A DNA stretch of 64,000 nt, taken from contig CAJURO010000007.1 of the NCBI GenBank assembly GCA_910588985.1, forward strand, positions 9,506-73,505. The letters are read 5' to 3'. Each line of letters opens with the position of its first letter. The stretch's first letter is position 1. Below, piece after piece: positions 50,321-58,801 of the stretch. The position numbers were made by a program, and so were the translations under genes. Source of the DNA: an uncultured Eggerthellaceae bacterium. GTDB taxonomy: Bacteria; Actinomycetota; Coriobacteriia; Coriobacteriales; Eggerthellaceae. The notes below the pieces were generated by a model that saw nothing but the letters and a program-made list of their open reading frames with translations, was not told the origin of the DNA and did no database searches.

Positions 50321-51139
50321 ATGAAGGCATTCACTATAGATGTCAGCATATGCAACGGTTGTAGGAATTGTCAGATTGCCTGCAAAGACGAGCATGTTGA
50401 CAATGATTGGCGCCCCTATGCGGCCAAGGAGCCAGAGATCGGCGCGTTCTGGATCAAGGTTGAGGAGAAGACGCGGGGACAGGTGCCTTGGGTTCGCGTG
50501 GCATATACGCCTGTGCTGTGCTCGCACTGCACTGATGCCCCTTGTGTTGCGGCATGCTCATATGGCGCATTCGAGCGTCGTGACGACGGGTTCCTCATCC
50601 TCAGCCCAGAGAAGTGCCAAGGGTGCGGAAGCTGTGTTCCAGCATGCCCTTCGCATGCGATTTATTTCAACGATGAGCTCAATATCGCCCAGAAGTGCAC
50701 TGGTTGTGCGCATCTGCTCGACAATGGTTGGACCGAACCGCGTTGCGTGGACGTTTGCCCCACCTCGGCGCTGAAGCTCATCGACATTCCCGATGAGGGG
50801 GCCATCCCTGAAGGTGCGGAGGTCCTTCCAGGGCTTGAGGGAGCGCAACCGCATGCGTTCTATTTCAACCTTCCGAAGCGCTTCATCGCGGGTACGGCTG
50901 TTGATCCAGATGAACGAGAGGTCATCATCGGTGCTACGGTCAGCATCTCCTCTGCGCGTGATGGCGCTGTTCTCGAGATGAAGACTGATGAGTTCGGAGA
51001 CTTCAAATTCGATCAGATCGAGCCAGATGTCTATGCTCTCAGCATTGTTGCTCCTGGGTTCGAGGCTGTGAGCATGGAGGTTGATGTGACCGAGATCGAC
51101 CGATCGGTGGGAGATATCTTCATGTCCGCTGTCGCATAG
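50321..51139 (+). CDS. Four-cluster Fe-S small subunit with C-terminal beta domain (locus 3)
   Basis: A 272-residue partner of the large subunit. All four ferredoxin motifs are complete: CNGCRNCQIAC, CSHCTDAPCVAAC, CQGCGSCVPAC and CTGC...RCVDVC, so four [4Fe-4S] clusters are predicted, unlike the three of locus 1. The C-terminal part (about 195-272) is a Cna-B/transthyretin-like domain (ATVSISSARDGAVLEMKTDE). The ATG abuts the upstream stop, with GAGGAGG inside the end of the large-subunit gene. A terminator follows. Confidence 0.88.
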   Translation: MKAFTIDVSICNGCRNCQIACKDEHVDNDWRPYAAKEPEIGAFWIKVEEKTRGQVPWVRVAYTPVLCSHCTDAPCVAACSYGAFERRDDGFLILSPEKCQGCGSCVPACPSHAIYFNDELNIAQKCTGCAHLLDNGWTEPRCVDVCPTSALKLIDIPDEGAIPEGAEVLPGLEGAQPHAFYFNLPKRFIAGTAVDPDEREVIIGATVSISSARDGAVLEMKTDEFGDFKFDQIEPDVYALSIVAPGFEAVSMEVDVTEIDRSVGDIFMSAVA

Positions 51140-51163
51140 ACGATTTCAACAAAGATCGGTTAC

Positions 51164-51189
51164 GCAGGGCGCCAGCATAGGCGCCCTGC
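51164..51189 (+). terminator. Terminator of dehydroxylase locus 3
   Basis: GCAGGGCGCC (51164-51173) pairs perfectly with GGCGCCCTGC (51180-51189), 6-nt loop, followed by TGCTCTTT. Confidence 0.75.
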
Positions 51190-51234
51190 TGCTCTTTGAT
51201 GCCAGGATCGCATGGATCGAGCAGAAAGCATGCG

Positions 51235-51873
51235 CTAGGCGATCACCTTTGCAAGGACATGCAAGGATTCGCACGCGATGTCAGGCGATTCTCTCATCAG
51301 CTCATCTGTGGAGAACATCCCCCAAAGCGCTGCTACTGTCGTACAGCCAGCAGCGCTTCCCGCTTGGATATCGTAGGGGCTATCACCAATATAGAGGCAC
51401 TCCTTAGGGGAAAGGTCCAGAAGATCGCATCCGTGCACCACGGGACCCGGCGATGGCTTATGCTCTGGCCAATCATCTGAGCCAATGACGAACTCAAAGC
51501 AATCTGCAAGTCCGCAGATCTCAAGACCGAGCACAGCCAGCTCATGACGCTTGGAAGTCACGACTCCCATCTTATAGCCGTGCGTTGCGAACAGATCAAG
51601 CGCTGCTCGCGTGCCAGGAAAAGCATGAACGCGATCGTCGTGGATGGCATCATTGTGCGCGCGATAAGCAGCTACCATCTCCTCAGCCTTCGTCTCATCT
51701 GCACAGAAGCGCATCATCTGGTCAAGGAGCGGCGTGCCAACTCCTTGCATGAGATCGTCATCGGCGATGTCATAGCCAAAGCGCTCATTCACGGTAGCGC
51801 GCATTGATTCGAGGATGATGTCATAGGTGTCGATAAGGGTTCCGTCAGCATCGAAGAGAAGTCCTTTGATCAT
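51235..51873 (-). CDS. HAD-family hydrolase (phosphoglycolate phosphatase-like)
   Basis: A 212-residue HAD phosphatase with an alpha-helical cap. Motif I is LLFDADGTLIDT with Ala between the two Asp of DxD, motif II is VVTSKR, the Lys motif is EHKPSPGPV and motif IV is YIGDSPYDIQAG. It hydrolyses a small phosphate ester such as phosphoglycolate or pyrophosphate. ATG 51873 begins the usual family start (MIKGLLFDADGT). A longer frame upstream is shadow. It is divergent from the histidine kinase gene. Confidence 0.87.
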   Translation of the reverse strand: MIKGLLFDADGTLIDTYDIILESMRATVNERFGYDIADDDLMQGVGTPLLDQMMRFCADETKAEEMVAAYRAHNDAIHDDRVHAFPGTRAALDLFATHGYKMGVVTSKRHELAVLGLEICGLADCFEFVIGSDDWPEHKPSPGPVVHGCDLLDLSPKECLYIGDSPYDIQAGSAAGCTTVAALWGMFSTDELMRESPDIACESLHVLAKVIA

Positions 51874-52058
51874 GTTCTCTAGGCTCGCTTTCTGTGAATG
51901 TCTCCTTGTTGGATGATAGCGCACAGAAGGAGGCTTTGTGCGGGGCAATCGGGGACAAGACCTCATGTCCGTCCCTGCATGCCGGGCCGCGCTTTTGCAC
52001 TTTTCACAGGGAGTTCGTCACGATATCATGTGGAGCGTCACGCGCGAGGAGGGAAGCG

Positions 52059-54497
52059 ATGGAGTGGTTGCTCAATGCATGCAAGGTCTTGTTCGACAAG
52101 AGTCCCCAAGCCATTGGGATTGCTCGTGTTCTTGTCGATGATGCAGGAAAGCCATACGACTTTTCCTATGAGTATCTCAATCCCGCTATGGCGGCATTCA
52201 CCGATGAGACAGTGGACGATCTTCTAGGCATCCAAGCTTACAAGCAATGGGGTGATGACGATATCAGCTGGCTGAACCATTTCAGCGAAGCAGCATTCGA
52301 TGGCATCGCCTGCGAGTTCGAAACAGTGGCTATCATCATCGAGAAATTCCTCCATGCTACGGTCACGCCGCTCATTGAGGGATATTGCTCCTTTTCGATC
52401 CAAGACGTGACCACGCTGGTCGATCAAGATCTCTACAAGGACGATGATCTTGCCGTCGGCTTCTTCTTCCTCGACTTTCGCACGTACAACATCATGCTCA
52501 CTTCGGCTACGCGAGAGCGCTATGGCTTCAAGAAGGGCTATATTCCCGTGACTGTCTTCGCTGAGCTGCTTTATGGGCCCCAGGGTGCGCAGGAGATCAA
52601 GGCCCAGATCGAGAAGATGCATAACGAGCATCAGGATATTCTCTTCGAGAGCCGTTCGCTCGACGGCAGGTGGCTGCGCATCAGCGCAAGCAACATAGCG
52701 CAGTCGGAGCGTTTCGTCTTCTGTCTGATCGAGGACATCACGCGTGCCCGAGAAGCAGAGGAGCGCAGTGCACACCAGATGCGCGTCATCGAAGGGGTGG
52801 CTCGTGAGAACTTCGCTTTGTATGTGATCGATACCGATAACAACGAGATCGAAGTCTACAGCCAGTCTGAGGACATTGTGGGCAAGGGTTTCATCCAATC
52901 GATCGTTGATGAGAATTGCATTGATGCGCGAAATGAGTACCTCGATCATGTGGTTTCTGCTGAGGATCGCGAGCTTGTCGACAAGATGATGAATCGCGAC
53001 ACCTTGATGAGCTTCTTCGCATCGGGGGAGGATGCGATGACGTTCACGTATCGGCGCCTTATCGATGGCGAAGAGCAATACGTTGAGGCACGCATCATAT
53101 GCCTTGAGGGCACTGAGCGCACAGCGGTCCTTGCGATCCGCAACACCCATGAAGAGATCCAAGAGCAATTGCGCCAGAAGCATGCGCTTCAGCGCGCACT
53201 TGAGCTAGCACAACATGCAAGCTCTGCTAAATCGACATTCTTGACGAATATGTCACATGATTTCCGCACGCCGATGAACTCCATCATAGGCTTTACAGGC
53301 ATTGCTCTTGAGCATGCTGATGATAATGAGGTCATGGTCGATTGCCTTGAGAAGATCAAGAAATCGAGCAGTCATCTGCTGAGCTTGATCAATGATGTTC
53401 TCGATGTAAGCCGCATTGAGAGCGGCATCATCGAAACTTCAGAGGAAGAGGTCGACCTCTTAAGCTTTGCCGAGGATATGAACTCCCTTTTCTCGGGGGA
53501 GGCAATGCGCAAGTCTATCTCGTTCAACGTTGATACGCATAATCTGCGTCGACGCTGCGTTCTTGCGGATCGACAGCATCTCGGTCAGATCATGGTCAAT
53601 TTGATCGGGAATGCATTCAAGTTCACGGAAGCGGGCGGTTCGGTGACCGTTCGCTTGGAAGAGTTCGATGAGCAGCAGGAGATATATGGCGCTCATGTGC
53701 CAGAGGGTTATGGGCGCTATGACTTCATCGTGAGCGATACCGGCTGCGGCATGGTGCCAGAATTCTTGGAAAAGCTCTTCGTTCCCTTTGAAAGGGATGG
53801 CCTTGGGCACCCGAATCTCACTGAGGGAACGGGATTGGGCATGCCGATCACGAAGAACCTTGTCGAGCTCTTTGGCGGCTCCATCGAGGTCAAGAGCAAG
53901 GTTGGCCAAGGAAGCGAATTCACCGTGAGCCTTCCTCTCAAGCTGGCGTCGAGCGCATCGGATTCGGACGCCTCCTCCGAATGTGGAGCGGAGGCAAGCG
54001 AGAAGAGGGAAGCAGAGGAAAGCACGAGTGCGCATGCCTTGGCAGCGAAAGCCTTCGATGATGCGAAGCAACGCAAGGATGATGCAAACGCGAATTCTTC
54101 GAAGAAGGATCGGTTCAAGGGAAAGCGCGTTCTCGTAGTGGATGATGACGATCTCTCGCGCGAGATCGTGCAGACAATCCTGGCCTCAGTCGGATTCGAG
54201 GTTGAAGAAGCTAATGATGGCGAAGTGGCAGTTCAGATGATCTTTGCGGCAGAGCCTGGATGGTATGACGGGGTCTTGATGGACATGCGGATGGCGCATA
54301 TGAGCGGTGATGAGGCCACGAAGGTCATCCGAAGCTCGGAAAGAGAAGACCTGCAACATCTGCCGATCTTCGCGCTCACGGCAGATGCGTTCGAGGAGGG
54401 AAGACGTCGCAGTCGCGAGGTTGGCATGGTTGCCCATATCACGAAGCCCTTCAAGCGGGCAGAGCTGCTTGATCTTCTGGAGACGTATATCTCCTAA
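52059..54497 (+). CDS. Soluble hybrid sensor histidine kinase with PAS domains and receiver
   Basis: An 812-residue hybrid kinase without transmembrane segments. Two or three PAS-like modules (residues about 1-360) lead to a HisKA dimerisation helix with His400 in NMSHDFRTPMNSIIGF. An ATPase domain follows (GNAFKFTEAGG, DTGCGM, GTGLGMPITKNL). A Ser/Glu/Ala-rich linker leads to a receiver domain (about 680-805) with phospho-acceptor Asp742 in GVLMDMRM and acidic DDDD near its start. ATG 52059 follows GAGGAGGG. The upstream frame to 51894 overlaps the promoter region. No response regulator with an output domain is nearby, so its target is unknown. Confidence 0.9.
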   Translation: MEWLLNACKVLFDKSPQAIGIARVLVDDAGKPYDFSYEYLNPAMAAFTDETVDDLLGIQAYKQWGDDDISWLNHFSEAAFDGIACEFETVAIIIEKFLHATVTPLIEGYCSFSIQDVTTLVDQDLYKDDDLAVGFFFLDFRTYNIMLTSATRERYGFKKGYIPVTVFAELLYGPQGAQEIKAQIEKMHNEHQDILFESRSLDGRWLRISASNIAQSERFVFCLIEDITRAREAEERSAHQMRVIEGVARENFALYVIDTDNNEIEVYSQSEDIVGKGFIQSIVDENCIDARNEYLDHVVSAEDRELVDKMMNRDTLMSFFASGEDAMTFTYRRLIDGEEQYVEARIICLEGTERTAVLAIRNTHEEIQEQLRQKHALQRALELAQHASSAKSTFLTNMSHDFRTPMNSIIGFTGIALEHADDNEVMVDCLEKIKKSSSHLLSLINDVLDVSRIESGIIETSEEEVDLLSFAEDMNSLFSGEAMRKSISFNVDTHNLRRRCVLADRQHLGQIMVNLIGNAFKFTEAGGSVTVRLEEFDEQQEIYGAHVPEGYGRYDFIVSDTGCGMVPEFLEKLFVPFERDGLGHPNLTEGTGLGMPITKNLVELFGGSIEVKSKVGQGSEFTVSLPLKLASSASDSDASSECGAEASEKREAEESTSAHALAAKAFDDAKQRKDDANANSSKKDRFKGKRVLVVDDDDLSREIVQTILASVGFEVEEANDGEVAVQMIFAAEPGWYDGVLMDMRMAHMSGDEATKVIRSSEREDLQHLPIFALTADAFEEGRRRSREVGMVAHITKPFKRAELLDLLETYIS

Positions 54498-54581
54498 AGC
54501 CTGTCATCGAAGCCAGCTAGGGTGCGGTCCTGTAAAGGACAGACCCTCAGCATGCGTACCTGAGAAAGGAAATGCTAAGAG

Positions 54582-55553
54582 ATGCTCTTATCGATCTTCA
54601 GCCTGGTCCTTACTGTATTGTTCGTGGTCTTCATCTTTTGGTGCATCAGCTCTTTTTGGGCATGGCTCGGTCGCGGCAAGCGCGTCAAAGGGGTTTGCGA
54701 GCAAGACCTTGTTTCAGACGAGGTCAAAGAGACCGTAGCGAAGCTCGAGGCGCTCAAGGCGGCGCAAAAGCTTGACCGAGGCAAGCAGGGTCCTGTCATT
54801 CACCTCAATCGTAAGCAGATCCGTGAGGTGAACCGAGCTGAAAAGATGATCCGCGAGGACTTCCTCGATCATTTGAAGCTTGGCTGGTATCAGATCGTTA
54901 TGATCTTCTTCATCGGGTCGGTTCTTGGCCTTGTACTCGAAGAGGCATGGATGTTCATCACGGCAGGTGTTACCGAAAGCCGCGTTGGGCTGGTGTGGGG
55001 GCCATTCAGTCCGCTCTATGGCGTGGGCGCAGTATTGCTGACGATCGTGACGTTTCAGCTTCACAAAGCTGGGGCGAAAGGCTTTGTGGTGTTCCTCGTT
55101 TCCATGCTTGTCGGAGGATTGCTCGAGCAGGTTACAGGATGGGCGATGGAGGAATTCATGGGAGCAGTTTCCTGGGACTACATTGCGGGTGGCGTGCCAG
55201 GAGCCATCACGAAGTGGGTCGCTGTTCCGTTCCTGTTCTTCTGGGGCATCCTTGGCTATCTGTGGTACAAGTTCATCATGCCGAACCTGCTTTGGGCTTT
55301 GGGGCGTCCCACGACAAAGCGCAAAGTGGTCTTCGTGACATTGCTCTCCATCTATCTGATCCTGGATATCTTCATGACCATCATGTGCTTCGATCGGCGA
55401 GCCGCGCGCGATGCGGGCATTCCGCCTGCGAACGCCTTCGAGCAATGGGTGGATGAGAACTTCAGCAACGCGTTCATGTCCGAGCGATTTCAGAACATGG
55501 TGATCGATGGTACGGGCGATGCTTATGACACCGTTGTAGGTGCTAATATATAG
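54582..55553 (+). CDS. CmpB/putative ABC-transporter type IV-like membrane protein
   Basis: A 323-residue membrane protein. One N-terminal helix and a charged cytoplasmic segment (residues 35-95) are followed by about five helices carrying the family block GLVWGPFSPLYGVGAVLLT (near residue 145) and LVGGLLEQVTGWAMEE. This family (putative ABC-transporter type IV) is widespread in Firmicutes and Actinobacteria with no defined substrate. GAAAGGAA lies 11 bases before the ATG. A hairpin-like GGTCCT/AGGAC sequence separates it from the kinase gene. Confidence 0.75.
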   Translation: MLLSIFSLVLTVLFVVFIFWCISSFWAWLGRGKRVKGVCEQDLVSDEVKETVAKLEALKAAQKLDRGKQGPVIHLNRKQIREVNRAEKMIREDFLDHLKLGWYQIVMIFFIGSVLGLVLEEAWMFITAGVTESRVGLVWGPFSPLYGVGAVLLTIVTFQLHKAGAKGFVVFLVSMLVGGLLEQVTGWAMEEFMGAVSWDYIAGGVPGAITKWVAVPFLFFWGILGYLWYKFIMPNLLWALGRPTTKRKVVFVTLLSIYLILDIFMTIMCFDRRAARDAGIPPANAFEQWVDENFSNAFMSERFQNMVIDGTGDAYDTVVGANI

Positions 55554-55583
55554 AGCCGCATATTACGAGCATGGGGGGATGCC

Positions 55584-56381
55584 GTGTTGGATCATGAACA
55601 GCAGAGCGAATACCTGGACAAGCTCGGTTTTGATACTGCGCCGAGGCCAACGATAGAGGCTCTTGACGAGCTGATCTACGCGCATCAGACCAGCATTCCC
55701 TTCAGTACGATGAAAGTGGACATCGATTCTGATGCACCATGTCTGGATAGCGAGCATCTTTTCGACAAGATCATCATCAAAGGCCATGGGGGGTATTGCT
55801 TTGAGCTCAACAAGCTCTTCCAAGAGCTCTTGATATCCCTTGGCTATGCGGCACGACCAGCACTGAGCCGTGCTGTTCGCGGCCGTGCAGGAAGGATGCC
55901 GATCAATCATCGCGGTATCCTGGTTGCATTCGACGAGGGCCTTTTCTCAGCTGATGTTGGCTTCGGTGGTCCGATGCCTGCAGGTGCGCTCAGGCTTGCT
56001 CCTGGAGAAAAGCGCGAAGTGCTTGGCGAGACCTACCTTGTCGATCCAATTGACCATGCCTGGTGGAAGATCGATCGGATCACCAAGGCTGAGCAGGACT
56101 TGCATGATGACGCTCTTCCCGTACGGCGCCAGACCGAGCTCGAGATCTGCACGGCCGTGGTAGAGGATATCGACTTCGCTGCGATGAACCTTTCATGCTT
56201 CCGCCCCGGAACGCTTTTCCATGACCACGACCTTTTGAATCTTCGGACCAGGAACGGGCACAAGGCGTATCGCGATGGTGTGTTCACCATTCGTGAGCAT
56301 GGTCAGAAGCAGATCATCGAGCTTTCCGATGAGGATGAGAAGCGAGAAGCGCTCGCTGAGCATTTCGGCTTCTTCTTTTAA
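55584..56381 (+). CDS. nat: Arylamine N-acetyltransferase
   Basis: A 265-residue NAT-family enzyme that transfers an acetyl group from acetyl-CoA to arylamines or hydrazines through a cysteine intermediate. The Cys-His-Asp triad is visible: Cys72 in GHGGYCFELNKLF, His109 in PINHRGIL and Asp124 in SADVGFGG, at almost the spacing of classical NATs (69/107/122). The start is GTG 55584 behind GGGGGGA. The stop codon abuts the left border of repeat copy D. In a gut anaerobe this may act on dietary or drug amines. Confidence 0.9.
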   Translation: MLDHEQQSEYLDKLGFDTAPRPTIEALDELIYAHQTSIPFSTMKVDIDSDAPCLDSEHLFDKIIIKGHGGYCFELNKLFQELLISLGYAARPALSRAVRGRAGRMPINHRGILVAFDEGLFSADVGFGGPMPAGALRLAPGEKREVLGETYLVDPIDHAWWKIDRITKAEQDLHDDALPVRRQTELEICTAVVEDIDFAAMNLSCFRPGTLFHDHDLLNLRTRNGHKAYRDGVFTIREHGQKQIIELSDEDEKREALAEHFGFFF

Positions 56382-56550
56382 GGCTCTGTTAACCCAGATA
56401 GGGCGCACAATAGGTTGCCTATGACGAGTGAAAGTCTCGCCGCGTCGTCGCTTCGAGGCATAAGTCTCTCAGCTCCTTTGGCTTACCTCGCTTTCATCAT
56501 CATATGGCAACCTTCAAGCGCAATACATCCAGCTTGGGTTAACAGAGCCT
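56381..56550 (-). repeat. Covarying hairpin element, copy D
   Basis: Copy D, 170 bp, with the best-preserved borders: AGGCTCTGTTAACCCA (56381-56396) and TGGGTTAACAGAGCCT (56535-56550), a perfect 16-bp inverted repeat. The inner arms AGGTTGCC (56412-56419) and GGCAACCT (56506-56513) differ from the other copies on both sides. Inferred sense is minus. The core differs from copy A at two of 55 positions, one of them in the tip hairpin (GAGACTTATGCCTC). It lies 3' of the minus-strand ABC permease gene. The left border starts on the last base of the nat stop codon. Confidence 0.9.
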
Positions 56551-56577
56551 TTTTCAAGGCGGATTTCCTCGTTCGCT

Positions 56578-57420
56578 CTAATTCAAGTTCACATGATGCT
56601 TCATGCAGTAGAGCGTGACGCAGAAGCAACCAATGGCAAGCGCAACATCCTTCGTTATATGGGTGAGGTAGATGGCCGTGGTTCGGAAGCCATCGAAGTA
56701 AGAGGTGGAATCGTAGCCGAACATGCTGTTGAGGCTCAAAGCAATATCTATGGTGCCCGTGATCATGTTCGCGACCCATCCGATCCCGATGAAGAGCGCA
56801 ATGCCACAAGCCACTTTATGTTGGCGCGCCCAGGTAGCACCAAGCGTGAGGGCGGCATAGGCCAAGAGCAGAAGAGAGGCGAGCGAAGCGATGCTGCTGA
56901 GCGAGCCGAATATGACCGTGGGCACCTCTCCCGCACCTCCAATGCCCAACGATTCCACGTTAAGTATCCAGTAGGGTACAGAGTCATAGAAATCGTAACC
57001 TTCGACGAGGCCATTCATGCTCACCGTGAGAACCAGAGCTCCCTGCGTTGCGACGATGATCGAGATGAGCAACCAGAGGGAACCTGCGAGGATCTTCGAC
57101 CAAAGAAGGGTGGAAGCATGTGTTGGCAGGGTAAAGGTGAGGTAGCCCTGGTCAGTGTAGAAATTCGCGTAGAATCTCTGAATCACCACGATGAAGGTGG
57201 CAGGAACAAGGCATGCAAGCGCGACGAACCCACTTACAACACCAAGGGCAGCTACAGCCTGCAATGCTTCGGTCATTGAAGTCGGATCAAGCTCGCTCAT
57301 CCAATAGCCAGCAAATCCTGCGATCATGGCAAGCAGCGTGACGCCGAGCACGATCAGATGGATCAGACAGGCTGGACGGCCGATAGCCTTGAAATCATAT
57401 CCAAACAGTTTTCCTAGCAT
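56578..57420 (-). CDS. ABC-2-type transporter permease
   Basis: A 280-residue membrane protein with six hydrophobic segments. It begins MLGKLFGYDFKAIGRP, typical of ABC-2-like permeases paired with YtrB-type ATPases. It overlaps the end of the ATPase gene by 7 bp, so the two are coupled. The transported molecule is unknown. These transporters often respond to cell-wall stress or export peptides or antibiotics. Confidence 0.8.
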   Translation of the reverse strand: MLGKLFGYDFKAIGRPACLIHLIVLGVTLLAMIAGFAGYWMSELDPTSMTEALQAVAALGVVSGFVALACLVPATFIVVIQRFYANFYTDQGYLTFTLPTHASTLLWSKILAGSLWLLISIIVATQGALVLTVSMNGLVEGYDFYDSVPYWILNVESLGIGGAGEVPTVIFGSLSSIASLASLLLLAYAALTLGATWARQHKVACGIALFIGIGWVANMITGTIDIALSLNSMFGYDSTSYFDGFRTTAIYLTHITKDVALAIGCFCVTLYCMKHHVNLN

Positions 57421-58673
57421 GCGAATGTCCTCCTGAAGTACTCATCAAGGCTCGTTCCCGTCTGAGCTTTGAATGCCTCAACGGGGCCCTGAGCGAAGAT
57501 GTGCCCTTGGCCGAGGAAGATGACCTCGTCAAGAACGGGCTCTACATCGGCAACCAGATGCGTGGAGATAAGCAGCGTAGAGTTGCGCCGATAGCCTCCG
57601 ATGATGGTCTTCAAGATGTAATCACGCGTGGCGGGATCGACGCCGCCGATCGGTTCATCAAGCAGATAGAGCGCAGCGTGGCGTGCCATGACAAGGATCA
57701 GCTGCACCTTCTCCTTCGTCCCCTTCGAGAGCGCGGCCATGGGCGTGTTCGCAGGGATGCCAAGGTCTTTCAGCATCGTGTGCGCAAGCTCGACATCGAA
57801 ATCAGCATAGAAGTCGGCGAAGAAAGCGAGCGTTTGCTGCACCCGCATCGATGGCGGGAAATAGGGGCGTTCGGGTAGGTATGAGACAAGCGCTTTGGTG
57901 GCGGGGCTTGGCTGCATGCCTTGGATGAGCATCTGACCGCTGCTTGGTTGGAGAAGGCCTGCGGCGAGCTTGATGAGAGTGGTCTTGCCGCTGCCATTAG
58001 GCCCAAGGAGCCCGACGATGCGTCCAGGAGCAAGCGAAAGCGATACGGCATCCAGCGCAGTGACAGCTCCATACCGCTTCGTAAGATCGTTGCAGATAAG
58101 GACAGGTGCTGCATCTGGTGCAAATGTTGGCGCGGCCACATCTTGCACAAAGGCGGGAGTGGTTTGAGGAGACGAGGCGGCATGGTAGAAGATGAACATG
58201 TCCTCGAGCTGGCCATCCTTATTCTGAAAGCCGCCAGGAATGGAGCCGATGCGTGTGAAGCCAAGCTTCTCATAGAGCGCAAGCGCTCCTACATTGCTGG
58301 CAACGACCGCATTGAATTGGAGGCCAGTGAAGCCACAATCAGCAAGATGAGCGATGCTGTCCTCTACAAGAGCGCGGCCAATGCCACGTCCTCTCTCTCC
58401 CGATAAGACGGCGTAGCTTGCGTTAGCGATATGTGCGCAGCGTCCGATGTTGTTGGGATGCAGGATGTAAAGGCCCACAACGCGCTCTCGGTCTCCAGCT
58501 TCAGAAGGCACGACCGCAACCGCTGTCCTTGTCTGACGTCGGAAGAAGGAGAGCGCTTCGGCGTCATCACGGAGAGGGTCTGTTTGGGGAAAGGCATTGC
58601 CGGCGAGGACGACCTCGTTCCAGAGAGCGCGCATCTCGCTGATGTCGTCGATGCGGAATGTTCGTATATCCAT
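57414..58673 (-). CDS. Fusion of GNAT N-acetyltransferase and ABC transporter ATPase
   Basis: A 419-residue two-domain protein. Residues 1-165 are a GNAT acetyltransferase with the acetyl-CoA loop GERGRGIGRALV (92-103) and the late ALYEKLGFTRIG strand. A Pro/Ala linker (166-188) leads to an ABC ATPase with Walker A GPNGSGKT (224-231), signature ALSKGTKEK and Walker B LYLLDEPIGGVDP. The ATPase half is of the YtrB type and pairs with the overlapping permease. I know of no standard transporter with this fusion. There is no break or ribosome site between the halves, so it appears to be one chain, with acetylation perhaps coupled to export. Confidence 0.85.
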   Translation of the reverse strand: MDIRTFRIDDISEMRALWNEVVLAGNAFPQTDPLRDDAEALSFFRRQTRTAVAVVPSEAGDRERVVGLYILHPNNIGRCAHIANASYAVLSGERGRGIGRALVEDSIAHLADCGFTGLQFNAVVASNVGALALYEKLGFTRIGSIPGGFQNKDGQLEDMFIFYHAASSPQTTPAFVQDVAAPTFAPDAAPVLICNDLTKRYGAVTALDAVSLSLAPGRIVGLLGPNGSGKTTLIKLAAGLLQPSSGQMLIQGMQPSPATKALVSYLPERPYFPPSMRVQQTLAFFADFYADFDVELAHTMLKDLGIPANTPMAALSKGTKEKVQLILVMARHAALYLLDEPIGGVDPATRDYILKTIIGGYRRNSTLLISTHLVADVEPVLDEVIFLGQGHIFAQGPVEAFKAQTGTSLDEYFRRTFAC

Positions 58674-58732
58674 GGATCTGTTCCTTATCCTTGTATGAAC
58701 GCATGCGTCATCTTATCCATGATGGGTGCGAT

Positions 58733-58738
58733 TATACT
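58733..58738 (+). promoter_or_regulatory. -10 element upstream of the ClC gene
   Basis: TATACT, 64 bp upstream of the ClC start. The region 17 bp before it holds only a weak -35. Confidence 0.35.
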
Positions 58739-58801
58739 ATGTGCATACAGCGCTGCTTGGAGTAGAGCGGCCGACAGAATGCGCGAAGGAGGAGGAAATG
58801 G

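Noticed and set aside
56415..56618. 67-codon frame across repeat copy D
   Set aside because: Its codons come from the structured repeat. A similar frame in copy B diverges at the ends, as expected of non-coding DNA.
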